Shown: positions 37,372 to 47,126, counted from the stretch's first letter. The stretch: 64,000 nucleotides of DNA from Rhodalgimonas zhirmunskyi (GCA_030848925.1 JANFFA010000002.1:434001-498000), one strand, 5' to 3'. Program-made: numbers and translations. The notes: generated by a model from the letters alone, not told the origin.

Positions 37372-37672
37372 CACTCGACTCAGCCTGAAAATGGGGGTCT
37401 GCGATGCGTCTGCATCGTGGCTGCTTTGCGTATGGCGCGGGCGCGTGGTGCCGCGATTGCGCCAAGTGTAAACGCGCCGATCGGTGATGTGTTGGCCCGG
37501 ACGGGTAAGCATATCAGCGCGCGCAGCGGCATGGGTGAGGGCGGTGTGGGGGCCCCATCAAGTTGGCATCGTTTGCGGATATGTATAGGCTTATTGCGAT
37601 CTAGCGCATCGAACAGACGCCAATTTCGCGTCGGATAAGGCGCCCCACCGAAACCCGGAAGCGAATCCGCTT
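37372..37672. other. Intergenic region between regA and hutD, no gene recognised
   Basis: About 300 bases. A small hairpin (CGATGC/GCATCG arms at 37402-37407 and 37412-37417) without a T-run is present. A reading frame at 37417-37638 encodes 73 residues but has no ribosome site and no recognisable family. GGAAG about 13 bases before 37673 is the likely hutD ribosome site. No promoter stood out. Confidence 0.4.
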
Positions 37673-38260
37673 ATGCACATTCTCAAGCGCAGTGAACTGG
37701 TGGATGTCCCTTGGAAAAACGGCGGCGGGATCACCCGCAAGATCGCGACGGGCCTGTCGGGGGATCGGGTGGCTTGGACGATCAGCCGCGCCGATGTTGT
37801 CCAAGATGGGCCATTTTCGGATTTTGCAGGGATGATGCGGGTTTTGACCGTGGTATCGGGTGGGGCCATGGACCTGCTGGCCCCGAACGACAAGATGGCC
37901 GCCTTGATGTGGGAGCCGGTGCGCTTTGACGGAGCACTGAACATCAAATCCCGCCTGATTGACGGGCCTTTGACCGATCTCAACCTGATGTTTGATCCAA
38001 ACCTTTGTGAGGGCACCGTCAAGGCATGGCGCGATCCGTTCAAAGGCCTTGTCGCGCGGCCCGAGAAGGGCCTGCTGGCGTTTCACATCCTTGCCGGTGC
38101 GCCACAGATCAATGCGGCCTTCCTGACGGTTGGAGACAGCGTGTTCATCGATGGCGACGACGCCGCCCTGAACATTGGCGAAGGCGACGCCGTTTTAGAG
38201 ATCCGACTGGACTATGGGGATCACAGGGACGCAATCAAGCTTTGCATCGCGTCCTTGTAG
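37673..38260 (+). CDS. hutD: HutD family protein
   Basis: A 195-residue cupin-like protein. The opening ILKRSELVDVPWKNGGGITRKIA, with the WKNGGG block, is the HutD signature. HutD is not an enzyme of the pathway; in Pseudomonas it moderates hut expression, probably by binding a pathway intermediate. Its 3' end overlaps the convergent hutF 3' end by 40 bases, so the two genes share coding DNA. Being separated from hutH by hutF is unusual but the genes are clearly one locus. Confidence 0.88.
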   Translation: MHILKRSELVDVPWKNGGGITRKIATGLSGDRVAWTISRADVVQDGPFSDFAGMMRVLTVVSGGAMDLLAPNDKMAALMWEPVRFDGALNIKSRLIDGPLTDLNLMFDPNLCEGTVKAWRDPFKGLVARPEKGLLAFHILAGAPQINAAFLTVGDSVFIDGDDAALNIGEGDAVLEIRLDYGDHRDAIKLCIASL

Positions 38261-39579
38261 GCCCCGGTGATTTCATCGCGTCTGATGTGACGGCCCGATT
38301 GCACGGCGTGGCGCCCCGCTGACCAGACATCAGTGACCACGTCGTCTTTGGCTGCGAAGACAAGCCCATCCAGCAGTTGACCTTGGCGCAGGGCACAAAG
38401 GGCCGGTGCCGTGCTGTCTATCGCGACGACATCTGCCAATTCCCCGACCTTGATTTCGCCCGCGCCACGGCTCAATGCCTGTGCGCCGCCCTTGGCCGCG
38501 CCGGTGTACAGCGTGTCACCGACCGATCCTTCGCCAACGACCATCACGTTGCGCGCCACGTCGCGCAGGCGTTGGGAATATTCCAACGTGCGCAATTCCT
38601 CGGTGAGCGAGATCAGGACGTTTGAATCCGACCCAACCCCGAACGCGCCGTTCGCCTCTAGATAGCTTGGGCCATTGAACGGCCCGTCGCCCAAGTTTGC
38701 CTCGGTTACCGGGCAAAGACCCGCCACCGCGCCGGATTTGGCCATGTTCGTGGTTTCCGTCGCCGTCATGTGGGTGGCGTGGATCAGGCACCAGTCGGGC
38801 GTGACGTTTACATTGGCCAGCAACCAATCGACCGGACGCGCACCCAGCCATGCCGTGATGTCGGCCACTTCCTTGGGTTGTTCGGCAATGTGAATGTGAA
38901 CGGGGCCGTTGGTGTTTGCAGAAAGCACCAAGGCCAGATCATCCGGTGACGTGGCCCTTAGGGAATGCGGGGCAATCCCGACCCGGCAATCGGCGGGAAG
39001 CTGTGCAACCGCGTGTTGCGCGCGTGCGACAAGATCGTTGAACCGATCGACGGAATTGCCGAACCGCGCCTGCCCCGACTCAAGCGGAACCTGCCCGGCG
39101 CCGCCGTAGGTATAGAGCACCGGAAGGTGGGTCAGGCCGATTTCTGTTTTGGCCGCCGCTGCGGCGATGCGGGCCGAAAGCTCTCCCAGATCGGCGTAGG
39201 GTGTGCCGCCGGCCTGATGATGCAGATAGTGGAATTCACCAACGCTGGCATAGCCGGACTCTTGCATTTCGAGGAAGACGAATGCGGCAATGGCTTCGAT
39301 GTGTTCGGGCGTCAGATTGGCGGTGAAGCGATACATCAGCTCGCGCCAGGTCCAGAAGCTGTCCTTGCCGGCCATGCGGTATTCGGTCATCCCGGCCATC
39401 GCACGCTGAAAGCTGTGACTGTGCAAATTGGCGAGGGCCGGCAGCAGGGTATCGACGCAGGTGTCGCCCGGCGCTGGCGCTTGGTCGGCTTCGATTGCGG
39501 TGATCTTTCCATCCGTATGCGTTAGCCGCACATTGGACGCCCACCCGGTCGAGAGATTGGCTTGTCTGGCAAAAATCAT
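38221..39579 (-). CDS. hutF: HutF, formimidoylglutamate deiminase
   Basis: A 452-residue amidohydrolase converting N-formimino-glutamate to N-formyl-glutamate and ammonia in the five-step histidine degradation route. Metal ligands H53 and H55 are in NLHSHSFQRAMAG; HIHIAEQPKEV and VGSDSNVLISLTEELRTLEY supply the others. The ATG at 39579 follows GAGGGTC; the frame is open a further 10 codons. HutG, the next enzyme, is encoded 1.8 kb away. A perfect palindrome lies just upstream of the start. Confidence 0.94.
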   Translation of the reverse strand: MIFARQANLSTGWASNVRLTHTDGKITAIEADQAPAPGDTCVDTLLPALANLHSHSFQRAMAGMTEYRMAGKDSFWTWRELMYRFTANLTPEHIEAIAAFVFLEMQESGYASVGEFHYLHHQAGGTPYADLGELSARIAAAAAKTEIGLTHLPVLYTYGGAGQVPLESGQARFGNSVDRFNDLVARAQHAVAQLPADCRVGIAPHSLRATSPDDLALVLSANTNGPVHIHIAEQPKEVADITAWLGARPVDWLLANVNVTPDWCLIHATHMTATETTNMAKSGAVAGLCPVTEANLGDGPFNGPSYLEANGAFGVGSDSNVLISLTEELRTLEYSQRLRDVARNVMVVGEGSVGDTLYTGAAKGGAQALSRGAGEIKVGELADVVAIDSTAPALCALRQGQLLDGLVFAAKDDVVTDVWSAGRHAVQSGRHIRRDEITGAYKDAMQSLIASL

Positions 39580-39594
39580 TTGGCGGACCCTCTT

Positions 39595-39612
39595 ATTATG
39601 TATATACATAAT
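39595..39612. promoter_or_regulatory. Perfect 18-base palindrome upstream of hutF, candidate HutC-type operator
   Basis: ATTATGTATATACATAAT, a perfect inverted repeat 16 bases upstream of the hutF start, between the divergent hutF and hutH. GntR-family HutC repressors bind TGTATA-TACA-like palindromes upstream of hut operons, which this contains. No hutC gene is in the window; 39613-39855 holds no recognisable gene. Binding is inference. Confidence 0.55.
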
Positions 39613-39855
39613 ACATACTAGTGCGTACTAGAAAAGTGGAAAGTTTGACTGATGGTGGGCGAAAATGGTCGCGCAGAGCACAGGTTTCGTTGATGGTGGC
39701 GCGGCTCAGATGGGCGATTTTGACAGGCACTATAGACTGTTCAAAGAGGTTGCACGCGCGGCGATCATGACGGTTGGGGATATCAGGGCCCCTGACAAAG
39801 CGACCTGTCACATCGGTTTAACCCCGCTTCATCCCTGCAATGTCGGAGGCCTTGC

Positions 39856-41394
39856 GTGACCATACTTACCCTCACCCCCGGCGCAGTGACGCTGGACGAT
39901 TTGCACAGTATTTACTGGAACGAAGACGCGGTGCGCCTTGACCCTGCCTGCCATCCTGCGATTGAGCTGGCCCATTCGCGTATCGCCAAGGCCGTGGCGG
40001 GGACGGACGCGGTTTATGGCGTGAACACTGGGTTTGGCAAACTGGCCTCGGTCAAGATCGCATCCAAAGACACGGTAACACTGCAACGCAACTTGATCTT
40101 GTCGCATTGCTGCGGCGTTGGCCCCGCGATCCCGCGCCGTCACGCGCGCCTTTTGATGGCGCTGAAACTTCTCAGCCTTGGGCGCGGGGCGTCTGGTGTG
40201 CGGCTCGGGATCGTGACGTTGCTTGAGGAAATGCTCGCCAAGGGTGTGACGCCTGTGATCCCGGCCCAAGGGTCGGTTGGAGCGTCGGGCGACCTTGCCC
40301 CGCTGGCGCATATGGCCGCGGTCATGATGGGGCATGGTGAGGCAGAATTTGAAGGCAAGGTCATGCCGGGCGCCGACGCGCTGAAGGCGGCAGGGCTGAC
40401 GGCGGTCGAGCTTGGCCCCAAGGAAGGGCTGGCGCTGATCAACGGCACGCAGTTTTCCACCGCACTGGCGCTGGCCGGTTTGTTCGGCGCATGGCGCGCA
40501 GCGCATTCGGCGCTTGTGACCTCGGCCCTGTCGACCGACGCGATCATGGGATCCACCGCGCCGTTGCAGCCCGAAATCCACGCCCTGCGTGGTCATCGGG
40601 GTCAGATCGAGGCGGGTGAAACCATGCGGGCGTTGCTGGCCGGGTCTGAAATTCGTGACAGCCATATTGTGGATGATGCGCGGGTGCAGGACCCTTACTG
40701 CATTCGTTGTCAGCCACAGGTCACGGGGGCCGCGATGGATGTGCTGCGCATGGCGGCCCGCACGTTGGAGATCGAGGCGAATGCCGCCACCGATAACCCG
40801 CTGGTCCTGATCGGTGCCGATGTCATCGTGTCGGGTGGCAACTTCCACGCCGAACCGGTGGGTTTTGCCGCTGACATGATCGCGCTGGCGATTGCCGAGA
40901 TCGGGGCTATCGCGCAGCGCCGTGTCGCGCTGATTGTTGATCCCGTGTTGAGTTTCAACCTGCCGCCGTTCCTGACGCCCAATCCGGGTTTGAACAGCGG
41001 CTATATGATCGCCGAAGTCACAACCGCCGCTTTGATGAGCGAGAACAAGCACCTCGCCAATCCCTGTGTGACCGACAGCACGCCAACGTCGGCCAATCAG
41101 GAAGATCACGTTTCGATGGCCGCACATGGCGCGCGCCGCCTTGGGCCAATGAACGAGAACCTGAACCGGATTCTGGGGGTGGAACTGCTGTGTGCGGCGC
41201 AGGGGATCGACTTTCGCGCGCCTCTTGCGACCAGCGAGGCGCTGCAACGGGTGGTGGCGCGGGTTCGTCAGGATGTCGCGACGCTGGGCGATGACCGCTA
41301 TCTTGCCCCCGACCTTGAGCGGGCCGCCGCGATGATTGCATCCGGTGCGATTGTGGACGCCGCAGGCATTGAGATGCCGGAGTTCGACGCATGA
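39856..41394 (+). CDS. hutH: Histidine ammonia-lyase
   Basis: A 512-residue enzyme that deaminates histidine to urocanate. The electrophilic MIO cofactor forms from A143-S144-G145 in [23 protein letters not shown] near 54-64 and [10 protein letters not shown] are typical. The start is GTG at 39856 behind GGAGG. It overlaps hutG by four bases. The product urocanate would need HutU (urocanase) and HutI, which are not in this window. Confidence 0.97.
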   Translation: MTILTLTPGAVTLDDLHSIYWNEDAVRLDPACHPAIELAHSRIAKAVAGTDAVYGVNTGFGKLASVKIASKDTVTLQRNLILSHCCGVGPAIPRRHARLLMALKLLSLGRGASGVRLGIVTLLEEMLAKGVTPVIPAQGSVGASGDLAPLAHMAAVMMGHGEAEFEGKVMPGADALKAAGLTAVELGPKEGLALINGTQFSTALALAGLFGAWRAAHSALVTSALSTDAIMGSTAPLQPEIHALRGHRGQIEAGETMRALLAGSEIRDSHIVDDARVQDPYCIRCQPQVTGAAMDVLRMAARTLEIEANAATDNPLVLIGADVIVSGGNFHAEPVGFAADMIALAIAEIGAIAQRRVALIVDPVLSFNLPPFLTPNPGLNSGYMIAEVTTAALMSENKHLANPCVTDSTPTSANQEDHVSMAAHGARRLGPMNENLNRILGVELLCAAQGIDFRAPLATSEALQRVVARVRQDVATLGDDRYLAPDLERAAAMIASGAIVDAAGIEMPEFDA

Positions 41395-42191
41395 CCCCGG
41401 TCGAGGTTCATCAGGGCGATAGCCCGATCGTTCTGGGGTTGCCGCATACCGGGACGTTCGTTCCCGATGAGGTGCTAGCAGACCTGAACGCGCGCGGGTG
41501 CGGGCTTGATGATACGGATTGGCATATCCATCGCCTTTATGACGGTCTTTTGGACGGGGCGACCACGGTGCGCGCGACGTTCCATCGCTATGTCGTGGAC
41601 GCCAACCGCGACCCGTCGGGCGTTTCGCTTTATCCCGGGCAGAACACCACTGGCCTTGTTCCGTTGACCGACTTTGACGGGCATGACATTTGGACGAGCC
41701 CCCCTACGGACGCTGCCATCGCCGCGCGGCGCGAAACGTTCCACGCGGCCTATCACGCCGCGTTGGAGGCCGAACTTGCACGGGTGCGTGACAGTCATGG
41801 CATTGCGATCCTCTATGACTGCCATTCGATCCGATCGAACATTCCATTCCTGTTCGATGGCACGCTGCCTGATTTCAATATCGGGACGAATATGGGCACC
41901 ACCTGCGCGCCCGAGATCGAAGCGGCGACGCAGGATATCTGTGCTGCGGCGTCGGGTTTTACGTCTATCACCAATGGCCGGTTCAAGGGCGGCTGGACAA
42001 CGCGCCATTATGGCCGCCCGTCCGAGGGGATTCATGCCATTCAAATGGAACTGGCGCAGAGCGCCTATCTGGCAACCGAAGCCGCGCCTTGGGCCTATGA
42101 CACCGACAAATCTGCGCGCCTTCGCGTGCATTTGCAAACTATCCTCACGGCACTTGCCGATCTGGCCCCGACATTGAAAAGCGCGTCATGA
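41391..42191 (+). CDS. hutG: HutG, N-formylglutamate deformylase
   Basis: A 266-residue zinc amidohydrolase giving glutamate and formate, the last step of the five-step route. The opening [24 protein letters not shown] and the [16 protein letters not shown] block are FGase marks. It follows hutH with a four-base overlap (ATGA). Together with HutF it shows that this strain uses the formylglutamate branch and not the one-step formiminoglutamase. Confidence 0.93.
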   Translation: MTPVEVHQGDSPIVLGLPHTGTFVPDEVLADLNARGCGLDDTDWHIHRLYDGLLDGATTVRATFHRYVVDANRDPSGVSLYPGQNTTGLVPLTDFDGHDIWTSPPTDAAIAARRETFHAAYHAALEAELARVRDSHGIAILYDCHSIRSNIPFLFDGTLPDFNIGTNMGTTCAPEIEAATQDICAAASGFTSITNGRFKGGWTTRHYGRPSEGIHAIQMELAQSAYLATEAAPWAYDTDKSARLRVHLQTILTALADLAPTLKSAS

Positions 42192-42195
42192 GCGA

Positions 42196-42696
42196 TCAGC
42201 GAAGATCGAACCGCTTCAGTCGCTTGGATACGGTGGTGCCATCCTCGAGCGTGACGTTGCGCTTTTCGGCGTAGTCCTCAAAACCGCGGGATTTGTAATA
42301 GGCCAGCCCGCCGGCGTTGTCCGCGCGGATGTTGGCGTTGATCCATGTGTAGCCCAAATCATGGGCGGCGCGCAGTGTGGCCTCGAATAGTTTGGAGCCG
42401 ACGCCAAGGCCGGTGTTGCCGCTGTGCACGAAGGTGGCGATGTCGCAGGCGTCTTCGGGCAGGTCGGGATGCGGGGCGATCCATTGGAAGCCCATCAGCG
42501 CGCCTGTGTCATCCTCGGCCAGGCGCCATGCGCTGCGCTGGGCGTCGGTGTGCATCCAGTCCTCGATATCGGTTCGGGACACGGGGGTGGTGATGGCGGT
42601 AGTGCCGCCCTCGAAGATGATCTCGTTCAGAAGTTCGGCCATGGCGCGGGCATCGGCGGGCGTGGCGGGACGAACGTGAAGCATGGATGGAAGCAT
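42196..42696 (-). CDS. GNAT-family N-acetyltransferase
   Basis: A 166-residue protein with the GNAT fold: N-terminal LHVRPATPADARAMAELLNEI (partly shown), acetyl-CoA site VHSGNTGLGVGSKLFEATL near 91-109 and the NIRADNAGGLAYYKSRGFEDY strand. The pattern is closest to phosphinothricin/amino-acid acetyltransferases, but the substrate is unknown. It is convergent with hutG, with four bases between stops. The ATG at 42696 has AAGGC upstream; another at 42684 is possible. Confidence 0.85.
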   Translation of the reverse strand: MLPSMLHVRPATPADARAMAELLNEIIFEGGTTAITTPVSRTDIEDWMHTDAQRSAWRLAEDDTGALMGFQWIAPHPDLPEDACDIATFVHSGNTGLGVGSKLFEATLRAAHDLGYTWINANIRADNAGGLAYYKSRGFEDYAEKRNVTLEDGTTVSKRLKRFDLR

Positions 42697-42714
42697 TGTG
42701 AGCCTTGTCAGATG

Positions 42715-43320
42715 TCAGAGTTGCGCCAGAAGTTCGGCGTGCCGTGCAGTGAAGTCCTCGCGCACATCGCGGGGGGGACGCAGGCGGATTGTGAGGTCTT
42801 CTATCAGGTCTGGCCGGGGTCTGCCGAAGAACTTCGTGGCCTCGGATTCGGCGAATCCGGCGATCTGGACCGCCTCCATCCACGCCGAGACGCGATCCGC
42901 CGCCTTGATCTTTTTCTTCACCGCGACAGGCACGACGGCGGGCAGGCCGAAGCGGATGTGAATCGCCGCCGTGAGCCGGTCATCAAGCGCGCCATAGCCC
43001 GGCCCGACCGCGGCCTTGACCGGCGAAATCATGTCGCCGATCACATATTCGGGCGCGTCGTGCAACAGCGCGGCGAGGCGCCATTTTACCGGCGATTTCG
43101 GCTCTAACCTAGCGAAAATCACCTCGACCAGAAGGGAATGTTCGGCCACGGAATAGGGCCAGTCGCCCATCGTCTGCCCATTCCAGCGGGCGACGAAGGC
43201 AAGGCCGTGGGCGATGTCTTCGATCTCGATATCCATTGGCGTGGGATCGAGCAGGTCGAGCCGCCGCCCAGAAAGCATCCTTTGCCAAGCGCGTGGTGGT
43301 TTTGTGGATCTTGCCGCCAT
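42715..43320 (-). CDS. HD-domain phosphohydrolase (YfbR-like)
   Basis: A 201-residue HD protein. Metal ligands appear as H in VAEHSLLV, the HD pair in ALLHDAPEYVIGDMISPVK and a later D in KAADRVSAW. YfbR-type proteins are 5'-deoxynucleotidases; this one also resembles phage- and plasmid-borne HD hydrolases, so the substrate is uncertain. The ATG at 43320 is behind GAAAGGGAAG; 13 further codons upstream are open but lack a ribosome site. It is 18 bases upstream of the GNAT gene on the same strand. Confidence 0.83.
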   Translation of the reverse strand: MAARSTKPPRAWQRMLSGRRLDLLDPTPMDIEIEDIAHGLAFVARWNGQTMGDWPYSVAEHSLLVEVIFARLEPKSPVKWRLAALLHDAPEYVIGDMISPVKAAVGPGYGALDDRLTAAIHIRFGLPAVVPVAVKKKIKAADRVSAWMEAVQIAGFAESEATKFFGRPRPDLIEDLTIRLRPPRDVREDFTARHAELLAQL

Positions 43321-43551
43321 TTCTTCCCTTTCGTGGACAATGCCCTTTTTCTGCCACATTCAGATCGCAGTATGAACATGATACGGATCGCCGCTGCCAC
43401 GATGTTCCGATGTGCCTCAGTTTCTCTCTCATGTGGGCGCACCTGAAATCGAGATCCCAAAAGATAACACCCTGAGAGGGCGTGCGTTCCAGTCCCTTCG
43501 AACGCGCGCCCGCTACGGGGCAATTGTGGCAGTAAGGAAGGAAGCCGGGAC

Positions 43552-43866
43552 ATGCTGATCAAGCGGGTTGTGGCAACAGGGCTGGCGATTGGCGCGGTGA
43601 TGACCGCGATACCGGCCCATGCGGACGAGGCTATGGACTGTGCGTCGCGCGGTCAGGTGATCGACCGTCTACAGGAACATTATGCCGAGCAGCTCACCGC
43701 GGGTGGGCTGAACGAAGGCGCGATGATTGAGGTTTGGGCTTCGACGAAAACCGGAACCTTTACCGTTTTGCGCACCGATGCGGGCGGAATGACCTGCATC
43801 ATGGCGACGGGCACCGATTGGTTTGCCGCGCGCGATGCCACGGCCCCGCTTGGTGTAAAGGGTTAA
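43552..43866 (+). CDS. Small secreted protein of unknown function
   Basis: A 104-residue protein with a clear signal peptide (about 1-24, cleavage after PAHA). The mature part is ~80 residues with two cysteines (residues ~30 and ~81) that could pair, and a small hydrophilic fold. The start is ATG behind AAGGAAGGAAG. I do not recognise a family. It lies 105 bases upstream of ahcY on the same strand with no sign of co-function. Confidence 0.7.
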   Translation: MLIKRVVATGLAIGAVMTAIPAHADEAMDCASRGQVIDRLQEHYAEQLTAGGLNEGAMIEVWASTKTGTFTVLRTDAGGMTCIMATGTDWFAARDATAPLGVKG

Positions 43867-43971
43867 GCGGCCAAGGGCGGGACCGGATGCCGCGCCCGAT
43901 GGTGCATTGTGATGCAAGCGGTCAAATGGTAGGAGCGCTCCTGAATTTGTACAATCTCAGGATGCTTCCCC

Positions 43972-45366
43972 ATGTCTGCCGACTATATCGTGAAAGATAT
44001 CGCGCTGGCCGAATTCGGCCGCAAGGAAATCGCCATCGCAGAAACCGAAATGCCGGGGCTGATGGCCCTGCGCGAGGAATTTGGCGCGGCGCAACCGCTT
44101 AAAGGCGCGCGGATCGCCGGATCGTTGCACATGACGATCCAGACCGCTGTTCTGATCGAAACGCTGGTGGCGCTGGGCGCGGATGTGCGCTGGGCCAGCT
44201 GCAACATCTTTTCGACGCAGGACCACGCGGCGGCGGCGATTGCCGCGGGCGGTACGCCGGTCTTTGCGATCAAGGGCGAGACGCTTGAGGAATACTGGGA
44301 CTACGCCGACCGGATCTTCATGTTCGAAGAGGGCGGCTGCAACCTGATCCTCGACGATGGTGGCGATGCGACGCTTTACATCCTGATGGGGGCACGCGTC
44401 GAAGAGGGCGAAACCGACCTGATCGAAACCCCGACCAGCGAAGAAGAAGTCGCGCTGTTCGCCCAGATCAAGAAGCGGATGGCGGAAACGCCCGGTTGGT
44501 TCGTCAAGCAGCGCCACATGATCCAAGGTGTTTCGGAAGAGACCACCACCGGCGTTCATCGTCTCTACAAGATGATGGAAAAGGGCCACCTGCCCTTCCC
44601 GGCGATCAACGTGAACGATTCCGTCACCAAGTCGAAGTTCGACAACAAGTATGGCTGTAAGGAATCCCTCGTCGATGGCATCCGCCGCGCCACCGACACG
44701 ATGATGGCCGGCAAAGTGGCCGTGGTCTGTGGCTATGGCGATGTGGGCAAGGGTTCGGCGGCAAGCCTTTCGGGTGCTGGAGCGCGGGTGAAAGTGACCG
44801 AGATCGACCCGATCTGTGCGCTTCAGGCTGCAATGGACGGGTTCGAGGTTGTCACGCTGGAAGACGTGGTTTCCGACGCCGATATCTTTATCACCACCAC
44901 CGGCAACAAGGACGTGATCCGCATCGAGCATATGCGCGAGATGAAGGACATGGCGATCGTCGGCAACATCGGCCACTTCGACAACGAGATTCAGGTCGCC
45001 AGCCTGAAGAACCACAAGTGGACCAACATCAAGGACCAGGTCGACATGATCGAGATGCCCTCGGGCAGCCGGATCATCCTTTTGTCCGAAGGGCGTCTGC
45101 TGAACCTTGGCAATGCCACCGGGCATCCGTCGTTCGTGATGTCGGCGTCCTTCACCAACCAGGTGCTGGCGCAGATCGAACTGTTCACCAAGGGTGAGCA
45201 GTACAAGAACGAAGTTTACATCCTGCCCAAGCATCTGGACGAAAAGGTTGCCGCGCTGCACCTTGCCAAGGTCGGTGCCAAGCTGACCCAGATGAGCGCC
45301 GAGCAGGCGGATTATATCGGGGTGAAACCGCAAGGGCCCTACAAGCCCGAGCATTACCGCTATTGA
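43972..45366 (+). CDS. ahcY: S-adenosylhomocysteine hydrolase
   Basis: A 464-residue NAD-dependent enzyme splitting SAH into adenosine and homocysteine, which removes the inhibitor left by methylation reactions. The NAD site [21 protein letters not shown] (partly shown) is near 245-262; [12 protein letters not shown]-type substrate block and the C-terminal [10 protein letters not shown] are complete. It is followed by a strong terminator. No convincing SAH or SAM riboswitch was seen in the 105-base leader. Confidence 0.97.
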   Translation: MSADYIVKDIALAEFGRKEIAIAETEMPGLMALREEFGAAQPLKGARIAGSLHMTIQTAVLIETLVALGADVRWASCNIFSTQDHAAAAIAAGGTPVFAIKGETLEEYWDYADRIFMFEEGGCNLILDDGGDATLYILMGARVEEGETDLIETPTSEEEVALFAQIKKRMAETPGWFVKQRHMIQGVSEETTTGVHRLYKMMEKGHLPFPAINVNDSVTKSKFDNKYGCKESLVDGIRRATDTMMAGKVAVVCGYGDVGKGSAASLSGAGARVKVTEIDPICALQAAMDGFEVVTLEDVVSDADIFITTTGNKDVIRIEHMREMKDMAIVGNIGHFDNEIQVASLKNHKWTNIKDQVDMIEMPSGSRIILLSEGRLLNLGNATGHPSFVMSASFTNQVLAQIELFTKGEQYKNEVYILPKHLDEKVAALHLAKVGAKLTQMSAEQADYIGVKPQGPYKPEHYRY

Positions 45367-45392
45367 ACCTCGCCGCATAGACGATCACGATG

Positions 45393-45423
45393 GGCCCCGG
45401 AACTTCCGGGGCCTTTTCTTTTG
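45393..45423 (+). terminator. Intrinsic terminator after ahcY
   Basis: GGCCCCGG and CCGGGGCC arms around an AACTT loop (45393-45413), followed by TTTTCTTTT. The T-run ends ten bases before the start of the next gene and overlaps its ribosome site region. Confidence 0.9.
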
Positions 45424-45432
45424 GAGAATGAT

Positions 45433-46401
45433 ATGCGGGTGATCGTTTACGGTGTGGGTGCGATTGGCGGGGCCGTTGCGGCGGCGCTTTGCGACAATGG
45501 GCAAGAGGTGATCGGCATCGCGCGGGGGCGGATGCTGTGGGCGATCAAGGCCAACGGATTGCATATGCAGAGCCCGGTGTATGACAAGGTGCATAAGTTT
45601 GAATGTGTCTCTAAACCGGCCGAAATCGAGTTTCAGAGCGACGACATGATCCTGATGTGCATGAAGACGCAGGACACCCAAGCCGCGCTGGAAGACCTGC
45701 GCGCCGCTGGGGTCACGACGCAGCCGATCTTCTGCTTGCAGAACGGTGTGGCGAACGAGCGGATTGCGCTGCGGATCTTCCCGAACGTGCATGGGGTGAC
45801 GGTGATGCTTCCGGGCAATTACCTTGACCCGGGGGAAGTGGCCGCGTTTTGCGAGCCGAAATTCGGGATGTTCGATATTGGGCGCTATCCCAAGGGGCAG
45901 GACGCCGACGATGCGCGGTTGGCCCGGGCGTTCGAGGGCAGCATGATCGTGCCCTTCCTGCATGACGATGTGATGCAGAGCAAATACGGCAAGCTTTTGA
46001 TGAACCTGCAAAACGGGCTGACCGCCGCCTTCGGCAAGGACGCGGAGTTCGAGGATCTTTACGAGGCCGCCAAGGCCGAGGCGCTGGCGGCGATCGAGGC
46101 GGCCGGGATCACGTGGCAGGATGTCAGCGGCAAGTCCGATCCGCGCCGCAGCGAGATCATGCGCATGGGCAAGATCGAGGGGCTGAAAACCGTGGGCGGA
46201 TCGACAGCACAGAGCCTTGCGCGCGGCGGCACGGTCGAGATCGATTACCTGAGCGGCGAGATTTCCCTGACCGGGCGTTTGCATGGTGTGCCGACACCGG
46301 TGAACGATGCGGTGAGCGCACTTGTCGCCGCGATGGCGCGCGATGGCCGCGCGCCGGGCAGTGCCGATCCCGAAGGGATGCGGCGCGCCTTGAAGCTTTG
46401 A
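45433..46401 (+). CDS. Ketopantoate reductase-family protein (PanE/ApbA)
   Basis: A 322-residue NADP-binding protein: the dinucleotide motif GVGAIGG is at residues 7-13 of MRVIVYGVGAIGGAVAAAL, and the C-terminal ApbA helical domain follows from about 180. Family members reduce 2-dehydropantoate to pantoate for coenzyme A, but many paralogues have other 2-oxo acid substrates, so I do not assign panE firmly. The ATG at 45433 follows TTGGAGAATG; the terminator of ahcY lies directly upstream. Confidence 0.8.
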   Translation: MRVIVYGVGAIGGAVAAALCDNGQEVIGIARGRMLWAIKANGLHMQSPVYDKVHKFECVSKPAEIEFQSDDMILMCMKTQDTQAALEDLRAAGVTTQPIFCLQNGVANERIALRIFPNVHGVTVMLPGNYLDPGEVAAFCEPKFGMFDIGRYPKGQDADDARLARAFEGSMIVPFLHDDVMQSKYGKLLMNLQNGLTAAFGKDAEFEDLYEAAKAEALAAIEAAGITWQDVSGKSDPRRSEIMRMGKIEGLKTVGGSTAQSLARGGTVEIDYLSGEISLTGRLHGVPTPVNDAVSALVAAMARDGRAPGSADPEGMRRALKL

Positions 46402-46555
46402 GCAATCTCGAAGGGAATGGCGGGTTTGTCTTTATGGGGAAGATGGCGACAATATTTCCCTTTGTCTGCATTGAACTCAGGCGCTAACGTTCCGGAAGCG
46501 GCATATGGGGCCGAACTGAAGCAAGCGGCAAAGCCGCAAATAGTGGAGACTGATA

Positions 46556-46897
46556 ATGGGCAAGCGTGACGATCTGATTGCGAAGTACGCAGACGACCTG
46601 AAAAACAAATGCGGCATGACGCCGGATATGGACCTTCTGACCAAGGTCACGATCGGCTGCGGCCCGTCGATTTATAATGACGATGCATCGACCGTGGCTT
46701 CGAGCCAAGAGAGCGAGCTTGAGACCGTTAAAAACAACTTCCTTATGAAGAAGCTTGGCCTTGCCGACGGTCCGAACCTGATGGACGGCATCAACGCCGT
46801 GATCGAAACCTACGGCAAAAGCGAGCGTAATAAATACCGCGCTGTTTTCTACTATATGCTGGTCAAGCATTTCGGTAAGGAATCGGTTTACAGCTGA
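46556..46897 (+). CDS. DUF2853 protein
   Basis: A 113-residue cytoplasmic helical protein. It opens MGKRDDLIAKYADDLKNKCG and ends KYRAVFYYMLVKHFGKESVY, which I recognise as the DUF2853 pattern. Function is unknown. The ATG is behind GGAGACTG, 154 bases from the preceding gene, and an intrinsic terminator follows at 46922, so it is probably its own transcript. Confidence 0.8.
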   Translation: MGKRDDLIAKYADDLKNKCGMTPDMDLLTKVTIGCGPSIYNDDASTVASSQESELETVKNNFLMKKLGLADGPNLMDGINAVIETYGKSERNKYRAVFYYMLVKHFGKESVYS

Positions 46898-46921
46898 TTT
46901 CCAAACCGTCTAGCTGAATTG

Positions 46922-46957
46922 AAACGCTCGCCTATTTCCGGCGGGCGTTTTTCTTTT
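46922..46957 (+). terminator. Intrinsic terminator after the DUF2853 gene
   Basis: AAACGCTCGCC and GGCGGGCGTTT arms with a TATTTCC loop, one G-T pair, then TTCTTTTG. Confidence 0.88.
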
Positions 46958-47017
46958 GTCGAAAATGCGCGGGACTATTTCTTTGCCCTGCGACAGGCCC
47001 CTCGGCTATGGTCATCA

Positions 47018-47126
47018 GGACCGAGCCAGGATGGCCGGACCCAGTTTTGAATTCACGTGTGGTGTGTAGGGAGCACGTGGGGAGACGGAGGGTTCTGGCT
47101 GTGTGCTCGAACCCTCCGTTTATTTT
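47018..47126 (+). ncRNA. Candidate small RNA ending in an intrinsic terminator
   Basis: A gene-free stretch that ends in ACGGAGGGTT (47085-47094) and its complement AACCCTCCGT (47110-47119), then TTATTTTT: an intrinsic terminator with no upstream coding gene left to terminate, because DUF2853 already has its own at 46922. A second pair, GAGCAC at 47071-47076 and GTGCTC at 47103-47108, crosses the first, so the two stems are either a pseudoknot or mutually exclusive. A weak promoter (TTGCCC at 46983, CTATGG at 47006, 17-base spacing) would start transcription near 47018, giving ~110 bases. The start is a guess. Confidence 0.4.

Noticed and set aside
37417-37638. A 73-residue frame between regA and hutD
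   Set aside because: No ribosome site, no recognisable family, and the region has no coding-like pattern.
39665-39859. A short frame between hutF and hutH as a hutC remnant
   Set aside because: I read both strands for a GntR helix-turn-helix or UTRA block and found none.
43477-43512. Hairpin GGGCGTGCGTTC/GAACGCGCGCCC as a terminator
   Set aside because: There is no T-run on either side; it may be a structured leader of the small secreted gene but cannot be called.
43867-43971. Possible SAH riboswitch before ahcY (GTAGGAGCGCTCCTG at about 43929)
   Set aside because: AGGAGCGCT recalls the conserved SAH-riboswitch core, but the required flanking pairing and the downstream conserved segment are not visible. 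A covariance-model search would decide.
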